Assembly: GCF_020084865.1 (NCBI RefSeq)
Contig: NZ_CP071953.1
Location: forward strand, 1,178,001 to 1,242,000
Direction: 5' to 3'
DNA from: Candidatus Kaistella beijingensis
Lineage (GTDB): Bacteria; Bacteroidota; Bacteroidia; Flavobacteriales; Weeksellaceae
Length of the DNA: 64,000 nucleotides
Shown here: positions 18,141 to 30,407 of the stretch, in pieces
How the letters are laid out: every line of letters starts with the position of its first letter
How positions within the stretch are numbered: position 1 is the first letter of the stretch
Position numbers and translations under genes: made by a program
The notes under the pieces: generated by a model
Database searches by the model: none
What the model was told of the DNA's origin: nothing
Seen by the model: the letters and a program-made list of their open reading frames with translations, nothing else

Positions 18141-18170
18141 TCCGATGAAAGCTTTCGTCGGATTGTTTGT
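18141..18170 (+). terminator. Terminator of hutH
   Basis: A near-perfect palindrome TCCGATGAAAGCTTTCGTCGG followed by a T-rich run (TTGTTTGT), 23 bases after the hutH stop. Confidence 0.7.
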
Positions 18171-18212
18171 ATAGCTTCTCGTCCAATAAAAACTTTACAT
18201 ATAACATAAATC

Positions 18213-18248
18213 AAAAAAAGTCCCCAACTACATTCGTAATTGGGGACT
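18213..18248 (-). terminator. Terminator of the rRNA operon
   Basis: On the minus strand AGTCCCCAA and TTGGGGACT form a 9-bp stem followed by seven T residues, just after the 5S gene. Confidence 0.9.
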
Positions 18249-18257
18249 CTGAAAAAA

Positions 18258-18366
<109 letters not shown>

Positions 18367-18509
18367 ATATTATTATAATTAGGAGATTAAGAGATTAGGG
18401 TGTCAGGATATTGGCAATCCCTCAACACACCAATCTTTAAAATTCTTAATTTTTATCGATAAAAACTTTCACAAAGAGCAAACCTGCGCTTGCCCCCGGG
18501 TGCCCAACC

Positions 18510-21272
<2,763 letters not shown>

Positions 21273-21438
21273 TTGTTATATTAGTATATTTTTATACTCG
21301 GCGCCCGAAGGCGCTCGGTTTTCTCTTTGTGATGTCTTTACCGTTAATGTCAATGATCTTAATGTCTTTTCTTCGTCCTGATGAACAGATGTTGTTTTTG
21401 GCTCCATCCGTAACCTTTAAACCAGGCCCCCGAAACTG

Positions 21439-21512
21439 TGGAGAATAAGGGAGTCGAACCCTTGACCTCCTGCGTGCAAGGCAGGCGCTCTAGCCAGCTG
21501 AGCTAATTCCCC
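21439..21512 (-). tRNA. tRNA-Ala(TGC)
   Basis: A 74-nt cloverleaf with acceptor GGGGAAT/ATTCTCC (one G-T pair), anticodon stem CCTGC/GCAGG and loop CTTGCAC giving anticodon TGC, and T arm GGTTCGACTCC. CCA is not encoded. It lies in the 16S-23S spacer. Confidence 0.97.
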
Positions 21513-21524
21513 TCTATCAATTAG

Positions 21525-21598
21525 TAGTCTCGGGCAGGCTCGAACTGCCGACCTCTACATTATCAGTGTAGCGCTCTAACCAGCTGAGCTACGAGACT
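21525..21598 (-). tRNA. tRNA-Ile(GAT)
   Basis: A 74-nt cloverleaf with acceptor AGTCTCG/CGAGACT, anticodon stem CTACA/TGTAG and loop CTGATAA giving GAT. CCA is not encoded. The 16S, Ile, Ala, 23S order is the usual bacterial one. Confidence 0.97.
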
Positions 21599-21737
21599 GC
21601 TTGCTATTAATCTCTTCCCTGTACTAATTTCTAGTGGGTTTATTTTTAAATACCAACCAAAGTAAAAAAACTAAAGCGAACTTCAAGCAAGTTCTTTCGT
21701 GCCGAGGCACTTGTCTGTTTAACGTCGAACGACGCTC

Positions 21738-23256
<1,519 letters not shown>

Positions 23257-23395
23257 ATGTTTGTCTTGACTCGCTCAAAGTTGTTTACGCCTTAGTTTTT
23301 TCCTTACTTTTTTGGTTGTTATTTGTATGTCAATGAACTTGTATTCTCTTCGCGCCCCGGAAACTCTCTCTGTCGTTTGTTCCGATTTGCGAGTG

Positions 23396-23427
23396 CAAAA
23401 GTATGAACTATTTTTGATGTGGCAAAA
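23396..23427 (-). promoter_or_regulatory. rRNA operon promoter P3 (proximal)
   Basis: Minus strand: TTTTG (23427-23423), 19-base spacer, TACTTTTG (23403-23396). An exact match to TAnnTTTG, about 140 bases before the 16S 5' end. Confidence 0.85.
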
Positions 23428-23562
23428 TTTTTTGGAGAAAAATTTAAAATATTTTCTAACTGCTTAAAATTCAGTGCGAAAAATTTCAGAGATTTTAACT
23501 CCTACCAAATTCATAACCAAATCCTCTACTCCGCTACCCCAAACTCTACCGATTAGGGACTG

Positions 23563-23594
23563 CAAAGATAATAAGATTTTTCAATACACCAAAA
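23563..23594 (-). promoter_or_regulatory. rRNA operon promoter P2
   Basis: Minus strand: TTTTG (23594-23590), 19-base spacer, TATCTTTG (23570-23563). Its transcribed leader contains GGTAGCGGAGTAGA (complement at 23525-23538). Confidence 0.85.
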
Positions 23595-23691
23595 CTTTTT
23601 TTTAAAAAGTTGCCGAGGTTCTTTCCTCAACAAATCTCCTTTTTTATTTATATTTTCTACTTCGCTACCACTATATCTCAAATGGTGGGTG

Positions 23692-23724
23692 CAAAAGTAT
23701 GTTAATTAATTATTAACTTCCAAA
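23692..23724 (-). promoter_or_regulatory. rRNA operon promoter P1 (distal)
   Basis: Minus strand: TTTG (23724-23721), 21-base spacer, TACTTTTG (23699-23692). Its leader contains GGTAGCGAAGTAGA (complement at 23656-23669), nearly the same as in P2. Confidence 0.8.
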
Positions 23725-23825
23725 TGGAAACTAAAGTAAATTTTTGGGATGTGTAAAAATGTGTTCGTAAAATATTGGTTTTAAGTACCGTATAATCGTT
23801 CAAAAAGTTATCCACATTATCAAAT

Positions 23826-23972
23826 TAGCGGAAAACCGCGGTAGGGATAGAAGTGGAAACCCCGCAGTTGCATGGAAATTTGGCAGTGGCACGAGGAGTT
23901 GCAACGAATAGCCCGACCCGAGTTGAGGGAAAATTTTGAGTAAGTTGGTAAGCATTGGCCAGGGAACCGCCC
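23826..23972 (+). ncRNA. Candidate structured RNA (Flavobacteria intergenic type, possibly Flavo-1-like)
   Basis: A GC-rich 147-base island in an AT-rich gap between the rRNA promoters and the VanZ gene. It contains GGTAGGGATAGAAG, a hairpin formed by GTTGCA (23867-23872) and TGCAAC (23900-23905), then ACGAATAGCCCGACCC and a terminal GGGAACCGCCC followed by eight A residues. The pair TAGGGATAGAAG ... CGAATAGCCCGA recalls intergenic elements common in Flavobacteria. Whether it is the Rfam Flavo-1 motif needs a covariance search; strand and function are inferred. The overlapping short open frames have no protein character. Confidence 0.45.
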
Positions 23973-23983
23973 AAAAAAAATAT

Positions 23984-24343
23984 TTATAAATTGATTGCTT
24001 TAGTCTTTTGAAAGACAAAATACCCGATGAGAACTCCTATTGTATCTGCGACCAAATCGAGCCCTTCCAAAGACCTGCCTAAAGCCATCTCTTCCTGTAG
24101 GATTTCGGTGAGAATGCCGTAACAGAGCATGATCTGAATGTAAATGATGAATTTTGTTCTTGGGAATGCTGCCATAAAACAGAATCCCAATAACGCGAAG
24201 ATGCTTAAATGCAAGATTTTGTCGATTCCTTGGAACATAAAGGGATACTCCATGTTTTCCACGCCGGGTTTGAGGAGCATATAAGTAAGAAATGCCCAAT
24301 AAATGGGCAAAATCTTCGTAAATATTTTTGATATTTTATCCAA
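23984..24343 (-). CDS. VanZ-like membrane protein
   Basis: A small inner-membrane protein of about 119 residues with four hydrophobic helices. It carries the VanZ-family pattern GIDKILHLSIFALLGF in helix two and the ILTEILQEEMALGRSLEGLDLVADTIGVLIG block, with the conserved E..Q and D...N/D positions. Function is unknown for most family members; the founding VanZ gives low-level teicoplanin resistance. The likely start is TTG at 24343, which overlaps the gcvH stop by eight bases. A longer frame from 24391 would overlap gcvH by 56 bases. It is co-transcribed with gcvH. Confidence 0.8.
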   Translation of the reverse strand: MDKISKIFTKILPIYWAFLTYMLLKPGVENMEYPFMFQGIDKILHLSIFALLGFCFMAAFPRTKFIIYIQIMLCYGILTEILQEEMALGRSLEGLDLVADTIGVLIGYFVFQKTKAINL

Positions 24344-24713
24344 GTGATGCTTGGTATTGCTCTGCTGAAAGGAGTTGTGAGGTATCTGCACCTTCGCCGA
24401 TGTCTAATTTGATAATCCATCCGTTTCCGTACGGGTCGGTGTTTAGTAGTTCCGGCTCGTCTTCAATCTTTGTATTAAATTCTACAACTTTTCCTGATAA
24501 TGGCAAGAATAAGTCGGAAACGGTCTTCACAGCTTCCACGCTTCCGAAAACGTCTCCCGCAGAAAGTTCGTCATCCACAGTATCTACATCCACGAAAACG
24601 ATGTCGCCCAACTCGCTTTGTGCAAAATCGGTGATTCCGATGGTTGCGATGTTTCCTTCAATTCTAACCCATTCGTGGTCTTTGGTGTACTTTAATTCAG
24701 ACGGTGTGTTCAT
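24336..24713 (-). CDS. gcvH: Glycine cleavage system H protein
   Basis: Lipoyl carrier that shuttles the aminomethyl group between the P, T and L proteins. It has 125 residues, and the lipoyl-lysine is K63 in GSVEAVKTVSDL. The N-terminal SELKYTKDHEWVRIEG and the C-terminal NTDPYGNGWIIKL blocks are typical. gcvP and gcvT are not in the window, which is usual for Bacteroidota where gcvH is often next to a VanZ gene. A possible -7 element TAATTTTG lies at 24746-24739. Confidence 0.95.
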   Translation of the reverse strand: MNTPSELKYTKDHEWVRIEGNIATIGITDFAQSELGDIVFVDVDTVDDELSAGDVFGSVEAVKTVSDLFLPLSGKVVEFNTKIEDEPELLNTDPYGNGWIIKLDIGEGADTSQLLSAEQYQASLG

Positions 24714-25236
24714 TTTTTATCTGTTTTTATTATTTTTTCAAAATTAAAGAAAATATTCTATTTCTACCTAAAATAGTAGATATTTAAAATATTTTTTTTA
24801 TTCAATACTTTGGGCTTTATGCAAAAGTATTCAAAAAATCAAGACTGGATTTTTTGTTAAAAAAAATAAAATTTCTTGCAAGAAAATTTGAAAAACTCGG
24901 GCGGAAAGTTAAGTTTTGAATGGTAAGAAAATGAATTGCCGCCACTCAAACAATGGAAATTTTTATTTAGTTATAATTTAGTGAATTACCGCTGAAAGAA
25001 ATTTCAATTTTTCTTAACCCAAAAATCTCCTAGGTCGAAATGAACTCCATTTAAGATATTTCATTTTTCATTGAAAGTTCGATATATATAAAACGGCAAA
25101 CGATTCTCTGATTTTCTTCATCAATGTTTTCAAAAGAGAATTTATTGGTTTTCAAAAAGTGCTTTGCATCGTTTTTGCTATATTTGTTCATATCACTTTT
25201 ACACCCTATATATAATAAGGTCAAAAATTCCAAACA
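24714..25236. other. 523-base AT-rich intergenic region
   Basis: It holds TAATTTTG (minus strand, 24746-24739) and TACTTTTG (minus strand, about 24829-24822) as possible gcvH -7 elements, a doubtful 46-codon frame at 25051-25191, and TATATTTG near 25178 as a possible -7 element for the aldehyde dehydrogenase. No repeat array or other structure was seen in the remainder. Confidence 0.5.
25051..25191 (-). CDS. Possible 46-residue small protein
   Basis: The frame starts MNKYSKNDAKHFLKTNKF and ends SMKNEIS. It is polar with a central CRFIYIEL strand and is divergent from the aldehyde dehydrogenase gene. Residue use looks protein-like, but there is no recognised family, and its DNA is also the upstream region of the neighbour. 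It could equally be a chance frame or a remnant. Confidence 0.3.
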   Translation of the reverse strand: MNKYSKNDAKHFLKTNKFSFENIDEENQRIVCRFIYIELSMKNEIS

Positions 25237-26523
25237 ATGAATTTACAATCTAAATTAAATGCCGCTCAAAAAAGTTTTGAGAGTTGGAAGAAAGTCCCTT
25301 TTTCAAATAGACAGAAACTTCTGCTGAAATTAGCCGATAAACTTGAAAAGAATTCAGAGTCTTTAGGTAAAATTATTACCAAAGAAATGAACAAACCCAT
25401 TTCACAATCTATTGCCGAAATTAAAAAATGTGCTTTAATGTGCAGTTATTATGCGAACGCAGAAAATATTTTGAAACCCGAAAAAATAAAAACCGAATAT
25501 CGAATTTCCGAAATCCATTATGTTCCGAAAGGGGTTATTCTTGGAGTGATGCCGTGGAATTTTCCGTTTTGGCAAGTTTTAAGGTTTGCAGTTCCTGCGA
25601 TTCTTGCAGGTAATGCGGTGGTTTTGAAACACGCTTCAATTTGTTTTGGAAGTGGAAACCGAATTGAAAAGCTATTTCTTGAAGCAGGTTTCCCAAAAGG
25701 AATTTTTCAAAATCTGGAAATCGGTCATGAAGAGGTGACGAAAGTTTTAGAAAATCCCATTGTTCGTGGAGTAAGTTTAACAGGAAGTGAAAAAGCCGGT
25801 GCTGAAGTCGCAGCAACTGCAGGAAGAAATATTAAAAAATCTCTTTTGGAATTAGGAGGAAGCGACGCATTCATTGTTTTGGATGACGCTAATTTCAAAA
25901 AAGCGGCGGAAAGTGGCGCTAAAGCAAGACTTCAAAATTGCGGACAAGCGTGTAATGCCGGAAAACGATTCATCATCCAAAAGAATATTGAGAAAGAATT
26001 TTTGCCGATTTTCATTAAAGAATATCAAAAATACATTCCCGGAAAACCCTTGAAAAAAGACACCTTAATTGCAGGAATGGCTCGTCCCGATTTGGCGGAT
26101 GAATTGGAAATGCAATATAAGAAAGCTCTCAAGAACGGAGCGGAAGTTATTTTGCCGTTGAAAAGAATCTCACCCAATGAATTTATGCCGGGTTTAATTA
26201 AAGTAAAATCAGGAAATCCGATTTTGGAAGAGGAACTTTTCGGTCCGCTTGGAATGGTGATGATTGCTAAAAATGATGAAGAAGCGCTGAAATTGGCGAA
26301 CGATATTCCTTTCGGACTTTCAAATTCTGTTTGGACAAAGGATAAAAAAAGACAGCAGTTTTTTATTGAAAACTTGGAATCTGGAACGGTGAGTGTAAAC
26401 AAGGAATCGAGTTCTGACCCACGATTGCCATTTGGCGGAGCAAAATCTTCGGGTTACGGAACGGAGCTTTCGCTGATTGCTTTGAAGGAGTTTGTGACGG
26501 TGAAGACGGTTGTGGGAAATTAA
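25237..26523 (+). CDS. NAD(P)-dependent aldehyde dehydrogenase, succinate-semialdehyde type
   Basis: Oxidises an aldehyde to the acid; the closest pattern is the short succinate-semialdehyde dehydrogenase (GabD/Sad-like) group of about 430-460 residues. Catalytic C239 is in CGQACNAGKRFI and the general base E205 in LLELGGSDAF. The cofactor fold shows MPWNFPFWQ and SLTGSEKAGAEVA, and the C-terminal PFGGAKSSGYG is present. The protein is slightly short at 428. It is monocistronic and convergent with the ABC exporter. The true substrate is not certain. Confidence 0.88.
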   Translation: MNLQSKLNAAQKSFESWKKVPFSNRQKLLLKLADKLEKNSESLGKIITKEMNKPISQSIAEIKKCALMCSYYANAENILKPEKIKTEYRISEIHYVPKGVILGVMPWNFPFWQVLRFAVPAILAGNAVVLKHASICFGSGNRIEKLFLEAGFPKGIFQNLEIGHEEVTKVLENPIVRGVSLTGSEKAGAEVAATAGRNIKKSLLELGGSDAFIVLDDANFKKAAESGAKARLQNCGQACNAGKRFIIQKNIEKEFLPIFIKEYQKYIPGKPLKKDTLIAGMARPDLADELEMQYKKALKNGAEVILPLKRISPNEFMPGLIKVKSGNPILEEELFGPLGMVMIAKNDEEALKLANDIPFGLSNSVWTKDKKRQQFFIENLESGTVSVNKESSSDPRLPFGGAKSSGYGTELSLIALKEFVTVKTVVGN

Positions 26524-26576
26524 TCAGGAGCCAAATTATTTTGGTGTGTTGGGGTGAGTAACAATTCGCAAATTCT

Positions 26577-28322
26577 TTACTCACTCTCCTCTACTTCATG
26601 CTTTAGTTGCGCTTTGTACAAAGTTGAGTAATAGCCATTTTTGTTGAGGAGTTCCATGTGTTTACCTTCTTCCACGATTTTGCCGTGTTCCATGACGATG
26701 ATTTTATCGGCTTTTTCGATGGTGGAAAGTCGGTGTGCAATGATGATGGAAGTTCGGTTTTTGGTGATTTTTTCTGTCGCTCTTTGAATCAGTTTCTCAC
26801 TTTCGTGGTCGATGGAAGAAGTCGCTTCGTCGAGAATCAGAATTTTCGGGTCAGAAAGATAAGCTCTTAAAAATGACAAAAGCTGTCTTTGTCCCAGAGA
26901 AATGGAGGAACCTCTTTCACGAACAACATAATCGTAACCTCCAGGAAGTGATTCAATGAAATCATCCACTTCTATTTCTTTCGCAATTTTCCTGATTTTT
27001 TCTAAAGTTATCGTGTCATCGCCAAAAGAAAGGTTTTCAAAAATACTTCCGTGGAATAAGAAAACATCCTGCAAAACAACTCCAATGTGACTTCTTAAAT
27101 TATAGAGTTCATAATCTTTTAAATCCACATCATCCAACAAAATTTTCCCTGAATTGATGTCGTAAAGTCGTGTAATCAAACTGATAATCGTTGATTTTCC
27201 TGCTCCTGTTGCACCAACAATTGCCACGGTTTCGCCCGGATTTACCTTAAAACTTATTCCTTTTAAAACTTCCTGTTTTTCATCGTAGGCAAAATGAACA
27301 TTCTGAAATTCAATTTTTCCGTCGAAGTGGTTTTTAACGATTTCTCCTTGATTCGGTAATGTGAAATCTTCATCCATCACACCCAAAACTCTCTCTGCAC
27401 CAACAATTCCTCGTTGAATATTGTTGAATCGGTCCGCGATTTGTCTTAAAGGACGGATCAACATCGAAATATATTGAATGAAGGCAATCACCGCTCCTGC
27501 TTTGATGGTAATAAATCCGCCGTAAAGCAAGATAAATCCAAGGAAAAGTGAAGAAATTAATTCAACAACAGGAAAAAACAATGAGAAAATGAAAACCGTT
27601 CTTAATAAAGCCGATTTTAAGGTAATGTTGATTTCATCAAACTTTTTGAACTCCGCCTGTTGACGGTTAAATACCTGAATTAAAGTCATTCCCGAAAGTC
27701 GCTCCTGAACGAAAGAATTCTGATTTGCCGTCCAAGTTCTTTCATCACCAAAAGCTTTCTTTAATCTTTTCTGAAAAAATCTTGTAATAATCACCATTAA
27801 CGGAAGAATCGCCAATGAAATGTAACTCAAATGAACATCAACTTGAAACATAGCGACCAAAACGAAAATGATTCGAAGAATATCCCCGAAAACCATCAAA
27901 AATCCATCGGTATAAACCGTCGCAATGGTTTCTACATCTCCCACTGCTCTGGTGACGAGTTGACCAATTGCCGTTTTGTCAAAAAATGAAGTTCGGAAAT
28001 AGATGAGTTTATGATAAAGCCGTTCCCGAATATCACGAATTACATTTTGAGAAATAAAGTTTGAAAAATAAACCAAGAAAAAGTTCAAAACCGTTTCCCC
28101 AAAAACCAAAGCCACCAAAATATAGATGTGTTTCATCATCAACTCTTTGTCTTTGAGCTGAATGATGTCAACGTCCACAATCTGCATCGTGAGATACGGT
28201 CGATACGTGGAAATTACTGAGAGTACAATGGAAATTAGAAGCGTAACAATAAACCAAGACCGGAATTTCATCCCAATCACAAAAAGCCTCCTAATAATAT
28301 CCCAAGTCGTTTGTTTCTTCAT
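26577..28322 (-). CDS. ABC exporter, fused membrane and ATPase domains
   Basis: A half-transporter of the MsbA/MDR type that works as a dimer. Six helices occupy about 20-310. The ATPase has Walker A GATGAGKSTI, the Q loop VVLQDVFLF, signature SLGQRQLLSFLRA (the first Ser-Leu-Gly replaces the usual LSGGQ), Walker B KILILDEATSS and the H loop IIIAHRLST. A second exporter of the same type lies at 59422. Substrate unknown: lipid, peptide or drug. The altered signature is common in the heterodimeric YheH/YheI-like members, so a partner elsewhere is possible. Confidence 0.9.
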   Translation of the reverse strand: MKKQTTWDIIRRLFVIGMKFRSWFIVTLLISIVLSVISTYRPYLTMQIVDVDIIQLKDKELMMKHIYILVALVFGETVLNFFLVYFSNFISQNVIRDIRERLYHKLIYFRTSFFDKTAIGQLVTRAVGDVETIATVYTDGFLMVFGDILRIIFVLVAMFQVDVHLSYISLAILPLMVIITRFFQKRLKKAFGDERTWTANQNSFVQERLSGMTLIQVFNRQQAEFKKFDEINITLKSALLRTVFIFSLFFPVVELISSLFLGFILLYGGFITIKAGAVIAFIQYISMLIRPLRQIADRFNNIQRGIVGAERVLGVMDEDFTLPNQGEIVKNHFDGKIEFQNVHFAYDEKQEVLKGISFKVNPGETVAIVGATGAGKSTIISLITRLYDINSGKILLDDVDLKDYELYNLRSHIGVVLQDVFLFHGSIFENLSFGDDTITLEKIRKIAKEIEVDDFIESLPGGYDYVVRERGSSISLGQRQLLSFLRAYLSDPKILILDEATSSIDHESEKLIQRATEKITKNRTSIIIAHRLSTIEKADKIIVMEHGKIVEEGKHMELLNKNGYYSTLYKAQLKHEVEESE

Positions 28323-28360
28323 TTAAATTCTAGAAAATTGCTGTGCAAAAATAAGGAAAA

Positions 28361-28459
28361 GTTGCGAGGTTCGAGATACGGGGTTCGAGATGCGATTTTC
28401 GGTAAAAAAGATTGTGTAGAGATGTTTATTTCCTTTCAAACGCTCAAACTCTCAAACAA
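28361..28459. repeat. 7-bp and 8-bp-period arrays upstream of and over the truA stop
   Basis: 28361-28402 holds five to six heptads of the GAGATAC/GAGGTTC type. 28434-28459 holds three TCAAACNC units of 8 bp. The latter, read on the minus strand, supplies the truA stop codon TGA. Confidence 0.65.
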
Positions 28460-29186
28460 AATCATAACCCACGTCGACCAAAAACAAACCTTGAGGTGGT
28501 GCGGAAGTTCCTGCGGAACTGCGGTTTTTTTTTGCTATGATTTTTCGTAAATCTTCGGGTTGAAGTTTGCCGTTGCCAATTTCAACCATGGTTCCAACAA
28601 TCGATCGAACCATATTTCTCAAAAATCTGTCGGCTGAAATGGTGAACTTCAATTCGGTTCCGTTTTGTTCCCAAAATGCCTTGTAGATCTTGCAGTTATT
28701 GGTTTTATTGTCGGTGTGAAGTTTGGCAAAACTTGTGAAATCCTCAAATTCAAAAAGTATTTTGCAGGCTTCATTCATTTTATCTATATCTAAATTCCGC
28801 TTCCAAATTTGCCAAGAAGAATCTTGAGTAAAAGGATTTTTATCTAAAGAAATATAATATTCATAAGTTCGGAAAGTTGCATCAAATCTTGCATGGAAAT
28901 CATCTTTGACTTTAAAAATTGTCTTCACCGAAATATCGGGTGGAAGAAAACTGTTGAGTTTGTGTGGAAGATTTTCATCTAAAATCTGTTCGGTATCAAA
29001 ATGCGCAAACATTTTTTTGGCGTGAACTCCGGTGTCGGTTCTCCCCGCTCCTGTCGTTTTGATTTCTTCGCGAAGGATTGTAGACAAAGCTTTTTCAAGT
29101 TCTTGCTGAACCGAAATTTCTCTTGGCTGAATTTGATAGCCGAAATAATTTTTACCGTGGTATGAAAATTCGATGAAATATCTCAT
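28452..29186 (-). CDS. truA: tRNA pseudouridine(38-40) synthase
   Basis: Isomerises uridines 38-40 in the anticodon stem-loop of tRNAs. Catalytic D51 lies in GAGRTDTGVHA, and the FHARFDATFRTYEY and ADRFLRNMVRSIVGTM blocks are intact. It has 244 residues, of normal size. The stop codon falls inside an 8-bp-period repeat. The metallophosphoesterase gene diverges from it. Confidence 0.95.
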   Translation of the reverse strand: MRYFIEFSYHGKNYFGYQIQPREISVQQELEKALSTILREEIKTTGAGRTDTGVHAKKMFAHFDTEQILDENLPHKLNSFLPPDISVKTIFKVKDDFHARFDATFRTYEYYISLDKNPFTQDSSWQIWKRNLDIDKMNEACKILFEFEDFTSFAKLHTDNKTNNCKIYKAFWEQNGTELKFTISADRFLRNMVRSIVGTMVEIGNGKLQPEDLRKIIAKKNRSSAGTSAPPQGLFLVDVGYDFV

Positions 29187-29248
29187 TGATGCAAATTTCT
29201 AAAATTTAATCCGTAAAATTCAAGAAAAATCGAGTAATTTGCTTTCCC

Positions 29249-29743
29249 ATGAAAAAGATTTTACTCCTTTCCGACACGCATTCTTATATGGACGAAAGAA
29301 TTCTTGAATATGCCAAAAATGCCGACGAAATTTGGCATTGCGGCGATTTCGGGAGTTTGGAAGTGATTGAAGCATTAGAAAAAATTAAACCTGTTCGCGG
29401 TGTTTACGGAAATATCGACAACGAAAAAATCCGAAAAATTTTTCCCGAAGTTTTAAGATTTAAATGCGAGGAAGCGGAAGTTTTGATGATTCATATTGGT
29501 GGTTATCCGGGAAAATATTCGCCTTTAGCCAAAAAAGAAATTGCAGAAAATCCGCCGAAAGTATTTATTTCAGGACATTCGCATATTTTAAAAGCGATGT
29601 TTGACCAAAAAAATCAATTACTTCATTTGAATCCAGGTGCAGCGGGAAATCAAGGATGGCATAAAGTGAGAACGATGATGCGGTTTGAAATTAATGGGGA
29701 AAAGATCGAAAATTTGGAAGTGATTGAGTTGGGGAAACGCTAA
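29249..29743 (+). CDS. YfcE-like metallophosphoesterase
   Basis: A small cytoplasmic phosphodiesterase of the calcineurin-like class, metal dependent. The full motif set is visible: SDTH (8-11), WHCGDFGS, YGNID, MIHIGGY and SGHSHI, then LNPGAAG. The length of 164 fits the YfcE/MJ0936 group. The natural substrate is unknown. It is followed by a TGAGTAA-type heptad array and then by the 29821 gene. Confidence 0.9.
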   Translation: MKKILLLSDTHSYMDERILEYAKNADEIWHCGDFGSLEVIEALEKIKPVRGVYGNIDNEKIRKIFPEVLRFKCEEAEVLMIHIGGYPGKYSPLAKKEIAENPPKVFISGHSHILKAMFDQKNQLLHLNPGAAGNQGWHKVRTMMRFEINGEKIENLEVIELGKR

Positions 29744-29748
29744 CTTCA

Positions 29749-29780
29749 TGAGCAATAAGTAATGAGTAATGATTAATGAC
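29749..29780. repeat. 7-bp-period array (TRAGTAA type)
   Basis: Four heptads including TGAGCAA, TAAGTAA and TGAGTAA. The same family occurs at 43-79 and 746-787 in inverted orientation and at 34459-34487. Confidence 0.65.
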
Positions 29781-29820
29781 AAATTTCTGAATGTTCGTAA
29801 TTTTGAATAAATAACAAGCC

Positions 29821-30396
29821 ATGAGAAAGAAACTGCGCGAAATGCCGCTTTACCAAAAATCGGAAGAAATTTACCGAACTGTAAAAACAATTTGCGATTT
29901 AATTCCCGAAGAAAACGAATATTTACAGCACACCAAAATGCATTTGATGGAAAATACGATGGTGATTCAGGCGAAAATTTCGGGAGCAGAAGCAGTGAAT
30001 CTTTGGGACATCAAAATGGAAAACGCCGCCATCATTAGAAAATGCGCAAGAGAATTGGTGGTTTTGTATCACAGTTTGACCTCTTTCGGTTTTGATGAAG
30101 CGCATTATTACTTGATTGTTCGTAAACAATTGGAGGAATTTCGTTTGCTGTTCAGAGATTGGGTGGCTTCATTTGACCCAAAAAAATTTATTGTGGATGA
30201 ATGGGGACTTTTCAATCCGCCTGGAATTCCGCAAGATTACGTGCAGGACGGTGTAGAACTGAATTGGATAGACGAAGATGATGACGAACTGGATTTCGGT
30301 TTTGATGCCTCTGAAATTGACCTTGACGATTTTAATCTCGATGGTTTTGATTTTAAAGATGATGACGATGAATCAGATGATGAAGGTGGAGATTAG
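29821..30396 (+). CDS. Helical protein with acidic tail, function unknown
   Basis: The 191-residue protein has four predicted helices over residues 1-125, opening LREMPLYQKSEEIYRTVKTI, a layout that recalls S23/four-helix-bundle proteins. It then has a Pro-containing link (LFNPPGIPQDYVQDG) and an extremely acidic C-terminal tail of about 40 residues. No catalytic motif is seen. The relationship to four-helix-bundle proteins is inference from the opening pattern only. It is followed 11 bases later by the convergent Ppx/GppA-like gene. Confidence 0.7.
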   Translation: MRKKLREMPLYQKSEEIYRTVKTICDLIPEENEYLQHTKMHLMENTMVIQAKISGAEAVNLWDIKMENAAIIRKCARELVVLYHSLTSFGFDEAHYYLIVRKQLEEFRLLFRDWVASFDPKKFIVDEWGLFNPPGIPQDYVQDGVELNWIDEDDDELDFGFDASEIDLDDFNLDGFDFKDDDDESDDEGGD

Positions 30397-30407
30397 TTTC
30401 CCACAAA

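Noticed and set aside
23800-24018. A 72-codon minus-strand frame through the GC-rich island
   Set aside because: The sequence looks like structured RNA and the frame has no start context or domain.
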